Positions 39,467-47,816 of a stretch of DNA of 64,000 bases are shown here, one piece after another. A program made the translations under genes and the position numbers. The stretch's first letter is position 1, and the number at the start of each line of letters is the position of its first letter. The DNA is from Flavihumibacter cheonanensis. Its GTDB lineage: Bacteria; Bacteroidota; Bacteroidia; Chitinophagales; Chitinophagaceae. The notes under the pieces were generated by a model. That model searched no databases, had not been told where the DNA came from, and saw nothing but the letters and a program-made list of their open reading frames with translations. The stretch spans positions 1 to 64,000 of the forward strand of contig NZ_JAKRWF010000002.1 in NCBI RefSeq assembly GCF_022352215.1. Reading direction: 5' to 3'.

Positions 39467-41074
39467 TTAATTCTTTAAAATGGTGAACTCAACCCTCCGA
39501 TTCAACTGACGGCCATCATCTGTTTCATTGGAAGCCAGGGGTTTGGTTTCTCCATAACCCTGGGAACGCAACCTGGATGCCGCAATTCCTTTGGAGATCA
39601 GGTAGTTCATCACCGAGCGGGCGCGGTTATCACTGAGCTTGTAGTTATAATCATCCGAACCTTTGCTATCGGTATGGGCTGCCAGTTCAATTTCGATTGC
39701 CGGATTTTCAGCCAGCAATTTCACAACCCGGTCCAGTTCCACAAAGCTTTCCTTGCGCAAATCCCATTTGTCAAAATCAAAGAAAACATTGTTTAGCCTG
39801 ACAGTTTGTCCAATTTCAATGGGTACCAGGTAGAGGTCTTTATGGATTTCCGTATACCCCGCCTGGATCATGGAATCCAGGTTCAGGTTTTCAGACATGG
39901 AGAAGAAATGGTTGGCAGTTGCCCGAATGCTGTAATTGCGATTGAAGGGCAAAACGATTTTAAAGGCTCCATCAAATGGACTGGAAAGTGCATTGCCCAC
40001 CTGAACCCCATCCGGCAGTGTCTCGTATAAAAGCGAAGCAGCAATTGGTTCTCCTGTTTTCTTGTTGTACACATTGCCGGAAACCAGTACAACAGGATCC
40101 GGTTTTTTCTCTTCCAAAAGCCGAACCCGCACAATATCACTGGCGCCATAACCTTCTTCACTGGTAGTGAGGTAGGCAAATTCTCCTCCCGCATCCATGG
40201 TGAAAAAAGCATCCCAGTTGGCGGAATTGATAGGAGCTCCGAGATTTTCAGGATCTGACCATTTGGTCCAGCTCTCATCCAGCCGGCGGGCTTTCCAGAT
40301 ATCATTATCTCCCAAACCACCTGCACGGTTACTGCTGAAATAAAGGGTTACCCCATCCGCAGCCAGGTAGGGCGTCATCTCATCAGTTTCGGGCAGGTTG
40401 ATTTTCTTACCCAGGCTTTTAGGCTCGGTCCAGCTGCCATCTGCCTTGAGAAAACAAACAAAAATATCATTCAGTGAACTGCCTTCTTCCGGGGTCATAT
40501 AGAGCAGGAGGGTCTGGCCATCATGTGCCATGGAGGCACCTGAGAGGCGACCCCGATCGTATTTGAAATAGTTTTTGATATTAAGGCCTTCCGGCTCACT
40601 CCAGCGACCATCATCTTTCAAAACAGACATACTGATTCCCTTGCCCACATAGCCCCCCTTCACAAAAGCACCTCTGATCAGGATCCGGTTGTTATCAGGA
40701 GATATCCAGTATACAGCATTATAATGTGTTGTATTCAGTGGAGAAGCAAGGTGTTTGGCTTCACTCCAGTTACCCAGGGTATCGCGGAAAGCCACCCAGA
40801 TATCCTGGCTGTTGGGTACGGAACGGTATTTGGTATTACGGGGATGATTTTCGCAGATGAAAAACAGGAGGTTGCCATCCGCAGAAATAGTAGGACGCAG
40901 TTCAGGCAGTTCGGAATTGATACCGGGACCCAGGTTCTCGATCTTGATGATCGTATTTTCTTTTATCACATTTTCTTTCTGGGCAATGAGTTTAACGGTG
41001 GTATCAATAGAAGGTTGGGCGATACCAATGAAACAACAAAAAAGCAGTAAAAAAAGCAGGTAGCAGTTCTTCAA
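39467..41074 (-). CDS. OmpA-family protein with PD40 propeller
   Basis: 535 residues when read from TTG 41074, which yields an ordinary signal peptide (MKNCYLLFLLLFCCFIGIAQ); the frame extends to a TTG at 41128 but the added residues look non-coding. PD40/WD40-like propeller repeats (about 60-310: RPTISADGNLLFFICEN, TPYLAADGVTLYFSSNRAGG) are followed by a carboxypeptidase-like or CNA beta-sandwich (about 315-410). The OmpA peptidoglycan-binding domain comes last (FFDFDKWDLRKES, AAHTDSKGSDDYNYKLSDNRA, GYGETKP). It anchors the outer membrane to the wall. Confidence 0.9.
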   Translation of the reverse strand: MKNCYLLFLLLFCCFIGIAQPSIDTTVKLIAQKENVIKENTIIKIENLGPGINSELPELRPTISADGNLLFFICENHPRNTKYRSVPNSQDIWVAFRDTLGNWSEAKHLASPLNTTHYNAVYWISPDNNRILIRGAFVKGGYVGKGISMSVLKDDGRWSEPEGLNIKNYFKYDRGRLSGASMAHDGQTLLLYMTPEEGSSLNDIFVCFLKADGSWTEPKSLGKKINLPETDEMTPYLAADGVTLYFSSNRAGGLGDNDIWKARRLDESWTKWSDPENLGAPINSANWDAFFTMDAGGEFAYLTTSEEGYGASDIVRVRLLEEKKPDPVVLVSGNVYNKKTGEPIAASLLYETLPDGVQVGNALSSPFDGAFKIVLPFNRNYSIRATANHFFSMSENLNLDSMIQAGYTEIHKDLYLVPIEIGQTVRLNNVFFDFDKWDLRKESFVELDRVVKLLAENPAIEIELAAHTDSKGSDDYNYKLSDNRARSVMNYLISKGIAASRLRSQGYGETKPLASNETDDGRQLNRRVEFTILKN

Positions 41075-41200
41075 GGTCTGGATCTTTGATTCTACAACGT
41101 AAAGCCGTGAAAAATAATGTATAAGCAACCGGGTTTTTTAGGAATGGTTGATCTTCCCGGTGAACATTTATTAGCTTTAAGGCGCACTAAACACACGATT

Positions 41201-42514
41201 ATGAAGAAAATCTGGACGGGCCTCCTGCTCCTTTGTGCATCGGTGGCCCAGGCACAGTTAAAAGCAGATGATGTTCAAAGTTTTACCCTTGCCAACGGGA
41301 TGAAGTTCCTGGTGGTAGAGGATTTTTCCATTCCCAATGCCAATATGTACCTGTTTTACCGGGTAGGATCCCGGAATGAATACCAGGGCATAACCGGCTT
41401 ATCGCATTTTTTTGAACACATGATGTTCAACGGGGCAAAGAAATACGGTCCCAAAATGTTTGATCGTACCATGGAATTCAATGGGGGCGCGAACAATGCC
41501 TATACCCGGGAAGATGTAACTGTTTATACCAACTGGTTTCCTGCTTCCGCAACCGAAGTGATTTTTGACCTCGAGGCCGACCGGATTTCCAGCCTGACCA
41601 TTGATCCGAAAGTAGTGGAAAGTGAGCGTGGGGTGGTGATTTCCGAGCGCAGTACAGGACTCGAAAACTCTCCTTACAGGGTATTGTTTGAGGCGGTACA
41701 GGGACAGGCATTTGCTGAGCACCCTTATCACTGGCCGGTAATCGGCTACCTGGATGATATGAAAAACTGGAAACAGGAAGACCTGGAACGCTATTTCAAA
41801 ACCTATTATGCGCCGAATAACTGTGTAGTAGTGATGTCCGGAGCAGTGAAATTTGCAGATGTAAAAGCGATGGCCGAAAAATACCTGGGCCCCATACCTG
41901 CACAACCTGCGCCACCTGCGGTTCATATCAAAGAGCCCAAGCAAACCGGGGAAAAAAGAATAACAGTACAAAAGCAGGTCGCCAATCCCTACCTCAGCAT
42001 AGCCTGGCATACACCGGAGGCGAAACATCCTGATTATTATGCGTTGTCGCTTTTGTCAGATTTGCTCACACAGGGACAATCATCCCGCTTGTATTCTGTA
42101 TTGGTTGATCAAAAACAACTGGCTACCTCAGTATTTGCACGGTATGAAGAAAGTTTTGATCCAACCTTGTTCAGCATTACGGCAACCGCTTCAAGAGGTG
42201 TGAAAACAGAAGACATCGAAAAAGAAATTTATGCAGCGCTGGAGTCCATCAAAAAAGAAGGTGTTACTGAAAGAGAGCTTGAAAAAGTAAAGAATGCAAA
42301 GCTGATTGAGTTTTATCGCCAGATTGAAACCATCAATGGAAAATCCAATAATATCGGCACTTACGAAGTGTTCTTTGGGGATTATAAAAAACTGTTTGAT
42401 GCGCCATCGCTTTACAACAAGGTAACGATTGAGGATATCAAGCGGGTTGCGGCTGAATACTTTACCAAACCGAATCGTACGGTTGGGGTACTGGCAGCTA
42501 ACGTTGATCAATAA
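41201..42514 (+). CDS. M16 zinc peptidase, catalytic member
   Basis: 437 residues from ATG 41201, with signal MKKIWTGLLLLCASVAQAQ. The inverted zinc motif HFFEH (in GLSHFFEHMMFNGAKKYG, about residue 69) and a downstream Glu-rich segment ADRISSLTIDPKVVESERGVVISERS mark an active pitrilysin-like protease. Its neighbour encodes the companion without the zinc motif, as in heterodimeric M16B pairs. A TAGCTTTA box with TTG 21 bp upstream (41148-41179) is a plausible promoter. It degrades or processes periplasmic peptides by inference. Confidence 0.94.
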   Translation: MKKIWTGLLLLCASVAQAQLKADDVQSFTLANGMKFLVVEDFSIPNANMYLFYRVGSRNEYQGITGLSHFFEHMMFNGAKKYGPKMFDRTMEFNGGANNAYTREDVTVYTNWFPASATEVIFDLEADRISSLTIDPKVVESERGVVISERSTGLENSPYRVLFEAVQGQAFAEHPYHWPVIGYLDDMKNWKQEDLERYFKTYYAPNNCVVVMSGAVKFADVKAMAEKYLGPIPAQPAPPAVHIKEPKQTGEKRITVQKQVANPYLSIAWHTPEAKHPDYYALSLLSDLLTQGQSSRLYSVLVDQKQLATSVFARYEESFDPTLFSITATASRGVKTEDIEKEIYAALESIKKEGVTERELEKVKNAKLIEFYRQIETINGKSNNIGTYEVFFGDYKKLFDAPSLYNKVTIEDIKRVAAEYFTKPNRTVGVLAANVDQ

Positions 42515-42531
42515 CCTATTAATACAAAGAA

Positions 42532-43932
42532 ATGAAACAACTATTCAATATATTTTTTCTAACAACGGTATTGGCGATGAGTGCCACTACAGTTCTACAG
42601 GCGCAGAATTTCAAGCTGCCTGCTTACCAGAAGTTCACGTTGAAAAATGGACTGACGGTTTACCTGATGGAACAAAAAGAGGTTCCCATGATTTCTTTAT
42701 CTGCTATCTTTCCTGCCGGTGCCATCTTTGATGGAGAAAAGGCGGGATTAGCTTCCCTTACAGCAGCAGCTCTTCAACATGGAACCGCTTCCTATTCCAA
42801 ACAGGAACTGGATCAACAAATTGATTTCATCGGAGCCAGTATCAACAGTTATGCGAATAAGGAATATGCAGGCTTATCCTCTTCCTTTGCCAGCAAGGAT
42901 ACGGAGAAAATGCTGGCCATCTTAAACGAGGTATTAACTGCTCCGCGTTTTGATACAGCGGAATTTGCAAAAGAAAAAAAGCGGGCACTGATTCGGCTTG
43001 AACAACAGAAAGAGAGTCCGAGAAGTGTGATCGGTTCTTACTTTGATAAGTTTCTTTACGGAGAACATGTGTACGGAAATATTGTTTCGGGTACACCTGC
43101 AAGTGTACAACCCTTAACTGCTGCTGATATCCGTGCCTTTTATGCGAGTCATTATATTCCGAATGGTTCTGCCATTGCAATTGCGGGAGACTTTGATGCC
43201 AAACAAATGAAAGCACTGGTGACTAAGGCATTTGCGGGATGGAAAAAAGGTCCGGCTGTTTCGGATGCCAATGCCAAATCGGCTATTGCAAAGCCTTCCG
43301 GCAACCGGGTATTGCTCGTGAACAAAAATGATGCAAGGGAAACCACTTTCTATATAGGTGCACCTGGTATCAGCAGAAACAATCCGGATTATATTGCTAT
43401 AGATGTAATCAATACCCTGCTGGGCGGACGATTTACCTCTATGCTGAATGATGAGTTGCGTGTGAACAGTGGGTTGACCTATGGGGCAAGAAGCTCTTTT
43501 AGCACCTTGAAATATGGCGGAAGTTTTGCAATCAGCACCTTTACAGCAACAGAGAATACAGAAGCCGCCATAGACAAATCGCTGGAGGTATTGAACAGAC
43601 TGCATGCACAGGGGGTAACAGAGGAGTCGCTTACTTCTGCAAAAAACTATGTAAAGGGACAGTTTCCGCCGGATTTTGAAACGAGCCGCCAGTTGGCTTC
43701 TTTAATGACCCAGATGTTCTGGTATGGATTCAATGAATCCTTCATCAATAACTTCCAGTCGAATGTGGATGGTTTAACACTGGAGAAGGCGCGCCAGATC
43801 ATCCAGACCTATTTCCCGAAAGATAAATTGCAGTTTATACTGGTGGGCAAGTCGGAGGAGATTAAAAAGCTGGCTGAAAAATATGGACCGGTAACCGAGG
43901 TACAGATAACAGGAGAAAAGAAAGCGTTTTAA
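42532..43932 (+). CDS. M16 peptidase-like, non-catalytic companion
   Basis: 466 residues with signal peptide (MKQLFNIFFLTTVLAMSATTVLQAQ). The M16 fold is evident (FTLKNGLTVYLMEQKEVPMISLSAIFPAG) but the HxxEH motif is replaced by LASLTAAALQHGT, so zinc is not bound. The C-terminal half carries LGGRFTSMLNDELRVNSGLTYGARSSF, including the R/Y pair that helps bind substrate in the non-catalytic subunit. It is encoded 17 bp behind the catalytic member and ends in a strong terminator. Confidence 0.93.
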   Translation: MKQLFNIFFLTTVLAMSATTVLQAQNFKLPAYQKFTLKNGLTVYLMEQKEVPMISLSAIFPAGAIFDGEKAGLASLTAAALQHGTASYSKQELDQQIDFIGASINSYANKEYAGLSSSFASKDTEKMLAILNEVLTAPRFDTAEFAKEKKRALIRLEQQKESPRSVIGSYFDKFLYGEHVYGNIVSGTPASVQPLTAADIRAFYASHYIPNGSAIAIAGDFDAKQMKALVTKAFAGWKKGPAVSDANAKSAIAKPSGNRVLLVNKNDARETTFYIGAPGISRNNPDYIAIDVINTLLGGRFTSMLNDELRVNSGLTYGARSSFSTLKYGGSFAISTFTATENTEAAIDKSLEVLNRLHAQGVTEESLTSAKNYVKGQFPPDFETSRQLASLMTQMFWYGFNESFINNFQSNVDGLTLEKARQIIQTYFPKDKLQFILVGKSEEIKKLAEKYGPVTEVQITGEKKAF

Positions 43933-43951
43933 TCATTATATAGTTGAAAAG

Positions 43952-43979
43952 ATGCCCCTGCTTTTGTGGGGGCATTTTT
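43952..43979 (+). terminator. Bidirectional terminator
   Basis: ATGCCCC (43952) pairs with GGGGCAT (to 43975) followed by TTTTTA. It sits between the convergent M16 and cytochrome c peroxidase genes and has A/T runs on both sides. Confidence 0.85.
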
Positions 43980-45039
43980 ATTTAGGCAATTCCGGGCGTT
44001 GCACTTTAAAAGGGGCGGCAGTAATAGCATGCAGGAAAGCCTGGAGCGATTTTCTTTCCTTTGCTGTTAAGTTCAGTTTTTTGATCCGGGGACCTGCTCC
44101 GCCATCATTGAACAAATTGATGACATCTTCCATTTCGTTGTACCTGCCATCATGCATCCAGGGTCCGGTGCGCATGACATCGCGCAGAGAGGGAGTTCGA
44201 AATCGACCCAGGTCTTCTTTCTTTTTTGTAACCGCAAACCGACCCGGATCCTGTTTCTGATCCGTTGAATCATAGAAACCCAGTGCATGAAATTGCTGAT
44301 CCGAAAAATCAGGCCCGTAATGGCAATTCATACAAAGGGCTTTGGTGCGAAACAAATGCAGTCCTTCTATTTCTTCATCGGTGAGTGCATTGTATTGTCC
44401 GCGTACAAAGTTGTCAAACCGGTTGGATCTGCTAACAATCGTTTCTTCAAATGCAGCAATGGCATCCAGTATTCCTTCCATTGAAATTTCTTCTGAATCG
44501 TAGGCATCTTTAAAGAGCTGATGATAGCCTTTAATGGCCCTGATCTTCGGAATTAATTTGGTCAGGTCCTGGGCCATTTCATGGGGTTCGCTGATGGGAT
44601 TAATGGCCTGTTGTTGCAGGCTTCTAGCCCTGCCATCCCAGAAAAAAGTCTGCATTCGGGCAATATTCAATAAGGAGGGTGTATTTCTTTTTCCTTGCTG
44701 GTGATCATGACCCAAAGCTACTGACCGGCCATCGGCCCATGACAAATCCGGATCATGACAACTGCTGCAGGATATTTGGTTGGATGCAGATAATCGCGGA
44801 TCAAAAAAAAGCGTCTTCCCTAATAGAACAAGGGGATCGTTCAATACCGCAGTGCTGGCGGAATCAGTTATAGGCAAAGCTTCCAGCTCTTTCCAGTGAA
44901 TGCCTGGTTCAATCAAAGGAGCAGGCCATAAATGGGTCGGTTTACTGTACATCTTTCTCAATGAACCTTTTTGTTCGGTCAATGCGACAGTAGCTATTCC
45001 CGTCAGCACGATGGCTGTAATCACCAGTAGTTTTTTCAT
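43978..45039 (-). CDS. Diheme cytochrome c peroxidase family protein
   Basis: 353 residues with an N-terminal signal or anchor (KKLLVITAIVLTGIATVAL). Two c-heme sites, CSSCH (in SASNQISCSSCHDPDLSWADG) and CMNCH (ALCMNCHYGPDFSD), and the RNTPSLLNIARMQTFFWDGRA segment place it in the CCP/MauG group. Peroxidases of this group reduce H2O2 in the periplasm with cytochrome electrons. The C-terminal FRTPSLRDVMRTGPWMHDGRYNEMEDVINLFNDGG is also typical. A -7 box TATCTTTG lies at 45062-45069. Confidence 0.93.
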   Translation of the reverse strand: MKKLLVITAIVLTGIATVALTEQKGSLRKMYSKPTHLWPAPLIEPGIHWKELEALPITDSASTAVLNDPLVLLGKTLFFDPRLSASNQISCSSCHDPDLSWADGRSVALGHDHQQGKRNTPSLLNIARMQTFFWDGRARSLQQQAINPISEPHEMAQDLTKLIPKIRAIKGYHQLFKDAYDSEEISMEGILDAIAAFEETIVSRSNRFDNFVRGQYNALTDEEIEGLHLFRTKALCMNCHYGPDFSDQQFHALGFYDSTDQKQDPGRFAVTKKKEDLGRFRTPSLRDVMRTGPWMHDGRYNEMEDVINLFNDGGAGPRIKKLNLTAKERKSLQAFLHAITAAPFKVQRPELPK

Positions 45040-45061
45040 TACAATAAACTAATCCCTTTTG

Positions 45062-45069
45062 CAAAGATA
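45062..45069 (-). promoter_or_regulatory. Bacteroidota -7 box of the peroxidase gene
   Basis: CAAAGATA on the plus strand, i.e. TATCTTTG on the minus strand, an exact TAnnTTTG 22 bp before the ATG at 45039. No convincing -33 TTTG is seen. Confidence 0.55.
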
Positions 45070-45163
45070 ACCGTTGAATCTGCCCTTCTACATATTAGGA
45101 ATGATTAACAAATGTTTGGAAGATAACTGCAACTCCCATTCAGGTTGCTCATTAACTTTAAGC

Positions 45164-45907
45164 ATGACTGTCTTTCGACTGATCCTCACTGTCTTTTTTG
45201 GAATGAGTTGCTTTCTTTATACTGCCGCACAGCAACAATTGTCCGGGACAGTTTTTGATGCTCAAACCGACTCCACCTTACAGGATGTATTTCTAATAAA
45301 TTTGAATACCAATCAAACGACGACGGTATCAAAAACAGGTAAATACAGCATTCCTGCAGCTGAAGGCCATCGCATAGTTTTTTCTGCTATCGGATACGTG
45401 GCAGATACACTGAGGGTAGAATTTCACATGTTTGTGACCGGGTATGATATCTCTCTAAAGCAACGATACAACTTGCTTAAAACGGTGGTGGTTACAGAAA
45501 GAGATTACAGCACTGATTCCCTGGAAAGAAGAGAAGCCTACCGCCATATACTTGATGAACCACTTCCTGGCATTACAGGAAGGAATACTCCTCAATCCGG
45601 TTTCGGAATTGTGTTGAGTCCGGCTAGCTTTTTCTCCTCCAAAAACCGCCAGGAACGGGAACTCAAGAAAAAACTCCTGGAGAATGAGAAGGTTGAATAT
45701 GTTGATTACCGATTCTCCAGATCCTTCGTGCAGCGCTATACAGGCTTAAAAGGTGATTCCCTTCAGACCTTTATGTTACGTTTTCGCCCCAGCTATGAAT
45801 TCTGCCGCCAGTCCAATGAGGAGGATATGATCAATTATATCAATGCACGATTGAAAATCTATCTTCGCCGGGAAGAAAAACAAGCGAATGAAAGAAAGCG
45901 TCAATAA
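45164..45907 (+). CDS. Exported carboxypeptidase-regulatory-like domain protein
   Basis: 247 residues from ATG 45164 with signal MTVFRLILTVFFGMSCFLYTAAQ. Residues 27-100 form a CarboxypepD_reg-like beta-sandwich (LSGTVFDAQTDSTLQDVFLIN, KTGKYSIPAAEGHRIVFSAIGYVADTL). The rest is helical, basic and conserved in Bacteroidota (ERREAYRHIL, with NEKVEYVDYRFSRSFVQRYTGL). No enzyme is implied; surface or envelope role. Its end overlaps the YdcF-like gene by 20 bp. Confidence 0.8.
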   Translation: MTVFRLILTVFFGMSCFLYTAAQQQLSGTVFDAQTDSTLQDVFLINLNTNQTTTVSKTGKYSIPAAEGHRIVFSAIGYVADTLRVEFHMFVTGYDISLKQRYNLLKTVVVTERDYSTDSLERREAYRHILDEPLPGITGRNTPQSGFGIVLSPASFFSSKNRQERELKKKLLENEKVEYVDYRFSRSFVQRYTGLKGDSLQTFMLRFRPSYEFCRQSNEEDMINYINARLKIYLRREEKQANERKRQ

Positions 45908-46532
45908 GGCGGCACGCCTGATCTGGGATTACCACCATATGAATCATTCCCTGGAAAAATCCGACTGCATTTTCGCGTTGGGCAGTCATGATTTGCGGGT
46001 TGCAGAATGGGCAGCGCAATTATGGCTGGAGGGATGGGCGCCTTTGTTATTGCTATCCGGCGGACTGGGAAATTTTACCCACGGCATGTGGACTGAAAAG
46101 GAAGCCGATAAGTTTGCAGCTATTGCCAGGAAGATGGGGGTGCCCGATGATGTTATTCTAATTGAAAATCAGTCGACGAATACAGGGGAGAATATCCTGT
46201 TTTCCAAGGCATTGCTGGCAGCACGCGGACTGGATCCTCAACGTTTTATCGTAGTGCAGAAACCCTATATGGAAAAAAGAAGTTATGCCACGTTCAAAAA
46301 GCATATGCCGGAAAAAGAGTTGCTGGTAACTTCCCCACCACTCACATATGATGAATACCCAAATGAAGAAATTCCGCTTGAGAGAATCATCAATATTATG
46401 GCGGGTGATTTACAACGGATAAAGGAATATCCGGCCAAAGGATTTCAGATTGAAATGGAGATTCCGGAGGAAGTGTGGGAGGCGTTTGAATTGCTGGTGA
46501 GGGAGGGGTATGGACAGCATTTAATAAAGTGA
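45888..46532 (+). CDS. YdcF-family (DUF218) protein
   Basis: 214 residues. The DUF218 signature is clear: CIFALGSHDLRVAEWAAQLWLEG, LLLLSGGLGNFT, VILIENQSTNTGENILFSKALL and FIVVQKPYMEKRS. No membrane segment is predicted, unlike the ElyC/SanA branch, so it is a cytoplasmic YdcF-like Rossmann protein that may bind SAM or a nucleotide. Function unknown. It overlaps the preceding gene by 20 bp. Confidence 0.9.
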   Translation: MKESVNKAARLIWDYHHMNHSLEKSDCIFALGSHDLRVAEWAAQLWLEGWAPLLLLSGGLGNFTHGMWTEKEADKFAAIARKMGVPDDVILIENQSTNTGENILFSKALLAARGLDPQRFIVVQKPYMEKRSYATFKKHMPEKELLVTSPPLTYDEYPNEEIPLERIINIMAGDLQRIKEYPAKGFQIEMEIPEEVWEAFELLVREGYGQHLIK

Positions 46533-46534
46533 GA

Positions 46535-46655
46535 CGGCATGGAAGATGGAGGAATGGAAGAAGGAGGAAAGAAAGAAAGGACAAAGGAAGATGGGCGAAT
46601 GGAAGAGGGAAGAAAGGAGGAATGGAAAAGGGAGGAAAGGGGAAAAGAATAGGGA
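46535..46655. repeat. Purine-rich tract with GGAGGAATGG repeats
   Basis: About 120 bp almost purely purine on the plus strand, between convergent genes. GGAGGAATGG occurs at 46548 and again at 46617; GGAGGAATGGAAGAAGG (46548-46564) is identical to 33359-33375. It may be a genome-specific dispersed repeat. Confidence 0.65.
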
Positions 46656-46676
46656 ACAATAAAATAGGTGTAGGCT

Positions 46677-47816
46677 TTAAGTGGTCAGGAGGCGGAAGAT
46701 GATATCGCTGGCTTTTTCAATTTGAGATATGGCAATGTGTTCGTTGGCGGTATGAGCCTGGGCAATGGAACCCGGACCAAAGACCACACAAGGAATACCT
46801 GCTTCCTGGTAAATGGCAGCATCGGTGGCATAGTGAGCAGTTTGTAATTCAGGATGAATTCCCTCCAACTCACAGGCATGTACAAGCGCTTTCAGATGTG
46901 CAGCATCACGGGCATTTTCAACTCCCATGGCTAATAAATAAGGCTCCTCGATCCGATAGCCTGAAGGATCGCCCAAATAGGGTTTTAATCCATTCAAAAT
47001 ATCCTGCAATGTCATACCGGGCAACAGGCGATTGTCCAGCTCAATACTGCACAACGCTGGCACAGTATTCACTGTTTGTCCGCCTGTGATTCTTCCCACA
47101 CTGGCAGTTGCCTGTCCCAATACCGGATGGGTCAACTGCGCCAAACTTTTTGCATAGGCTTCTACCCCTTGTAATATAGACGCCATTTTATAAATAGCAC
47201 TTTCTCCATTCCAGGGCATACTGGAATGACAACTCAGTCCGTCTGTATGAATAAAAAACCGGCAGAGACCCTTGTGTGCATAGATCAGATTCAGCTCTGT
47301 TGGCTCTCCTACCACTGCATAGTCTGCTTTAATACCCCGTGTTACCAGTTCTCTTGCTCCGGAAAATGAATATTCTTCATCTTTCACGAAAGCCAATACC
47401 ACATTGTGTTGCAGCAATTTTCCCTCCTGTATGATGCGCTTGATCGCGTGCAGATAGGTTGCTAGCGATGCCTTTGTATCACAGGAACCGAGACCATATA
47501 ACAACCCCTCACGAATCACAGGATCAAAGGGCGCAATGGTCATCTGCTCCTCAGAAACTGTATCCATATGCGCTTCGAGCATAATGGTGTGCGACTTACC
47601 TGCATCTATAAACGCTACGAGATCGGGGCGCTCCGGATCATTGCCAAACAGTTCAGCACTTATACCCACTTCTGCTAGAAAATCCTGAATATACAGAGCC
47701 ATATTTTTCTCCGTGTACTGGGGACCTGTTAATCCCTTACCCATAGGATTGACAGATGGAATGGCCACCAGTTGCCTGGTTATCGTAACTGCTTCGTGCA
47801 TGTTGTTAGTTTTCAC
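46677..47816 (-). CDS. M20-family metallohydrolase (ArgE/DapE-like)
   Basis: 379 residues. Di-zinc motifs: LEAHMDTVSEEQM (His/Asp, about 75), GLGSCDTKASLATY (bridging Asp), VKDEEYSFSGARELV (Glu general base and ligand) and the C-terminal FGPGSIAQAHTANEHIAI (His). A lid/dimer domain (about 180-295) contains HKGLCRFFIHTDG and SCHSSMPWNG. M20 enzymes deacylate N-acyl amino acids or diaminopimelate precursors. It is the last gene of the utilization operon, overlapping the propeller gene by 11 bp, so an N-acylated compound from that pathway is the likely substrate. Confidence 0.92.
   Translation of the reverse strand: MKTNNMHEAVTITRQLVAIPSVNPMGKGLTGPQYTEKNMALYIQDFLAEVGISAELFGNDPERPDLVAFIDAGKSHTIMLEAHMDTVSEEQMTIAPFDPVIREGLLYGLGSCDTKASLATYLHAIKRIIQEGKLLQHNVVLAFVKDEEYSFSGARELVTRGIKADYAVVGEPTELNLIYAHKGLCRFFIHTDGLSCHSSMPWNGESAIYKMASILQGVEAYAKSLAQLTHPVLGQATASVGRITGGQTVNTVPALCSIELDNRLLPGMTLQDILNGLKPYLGDPSGYRIEEPYLLAMGVENARDAAHLKALVHACELEGIHPELQTAHYATDAAIYQEAGIPCVVFGPGSIAQAHTANEHIAISQIEKASDIIFRLLTT

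Noticed and set aside
43978-45039. Methylamine utilisation role (MauG) for the diheme peroxidase
   Set aside because: No mau genes are near; ordinary cytochrome c peroxidase motifs suffice.
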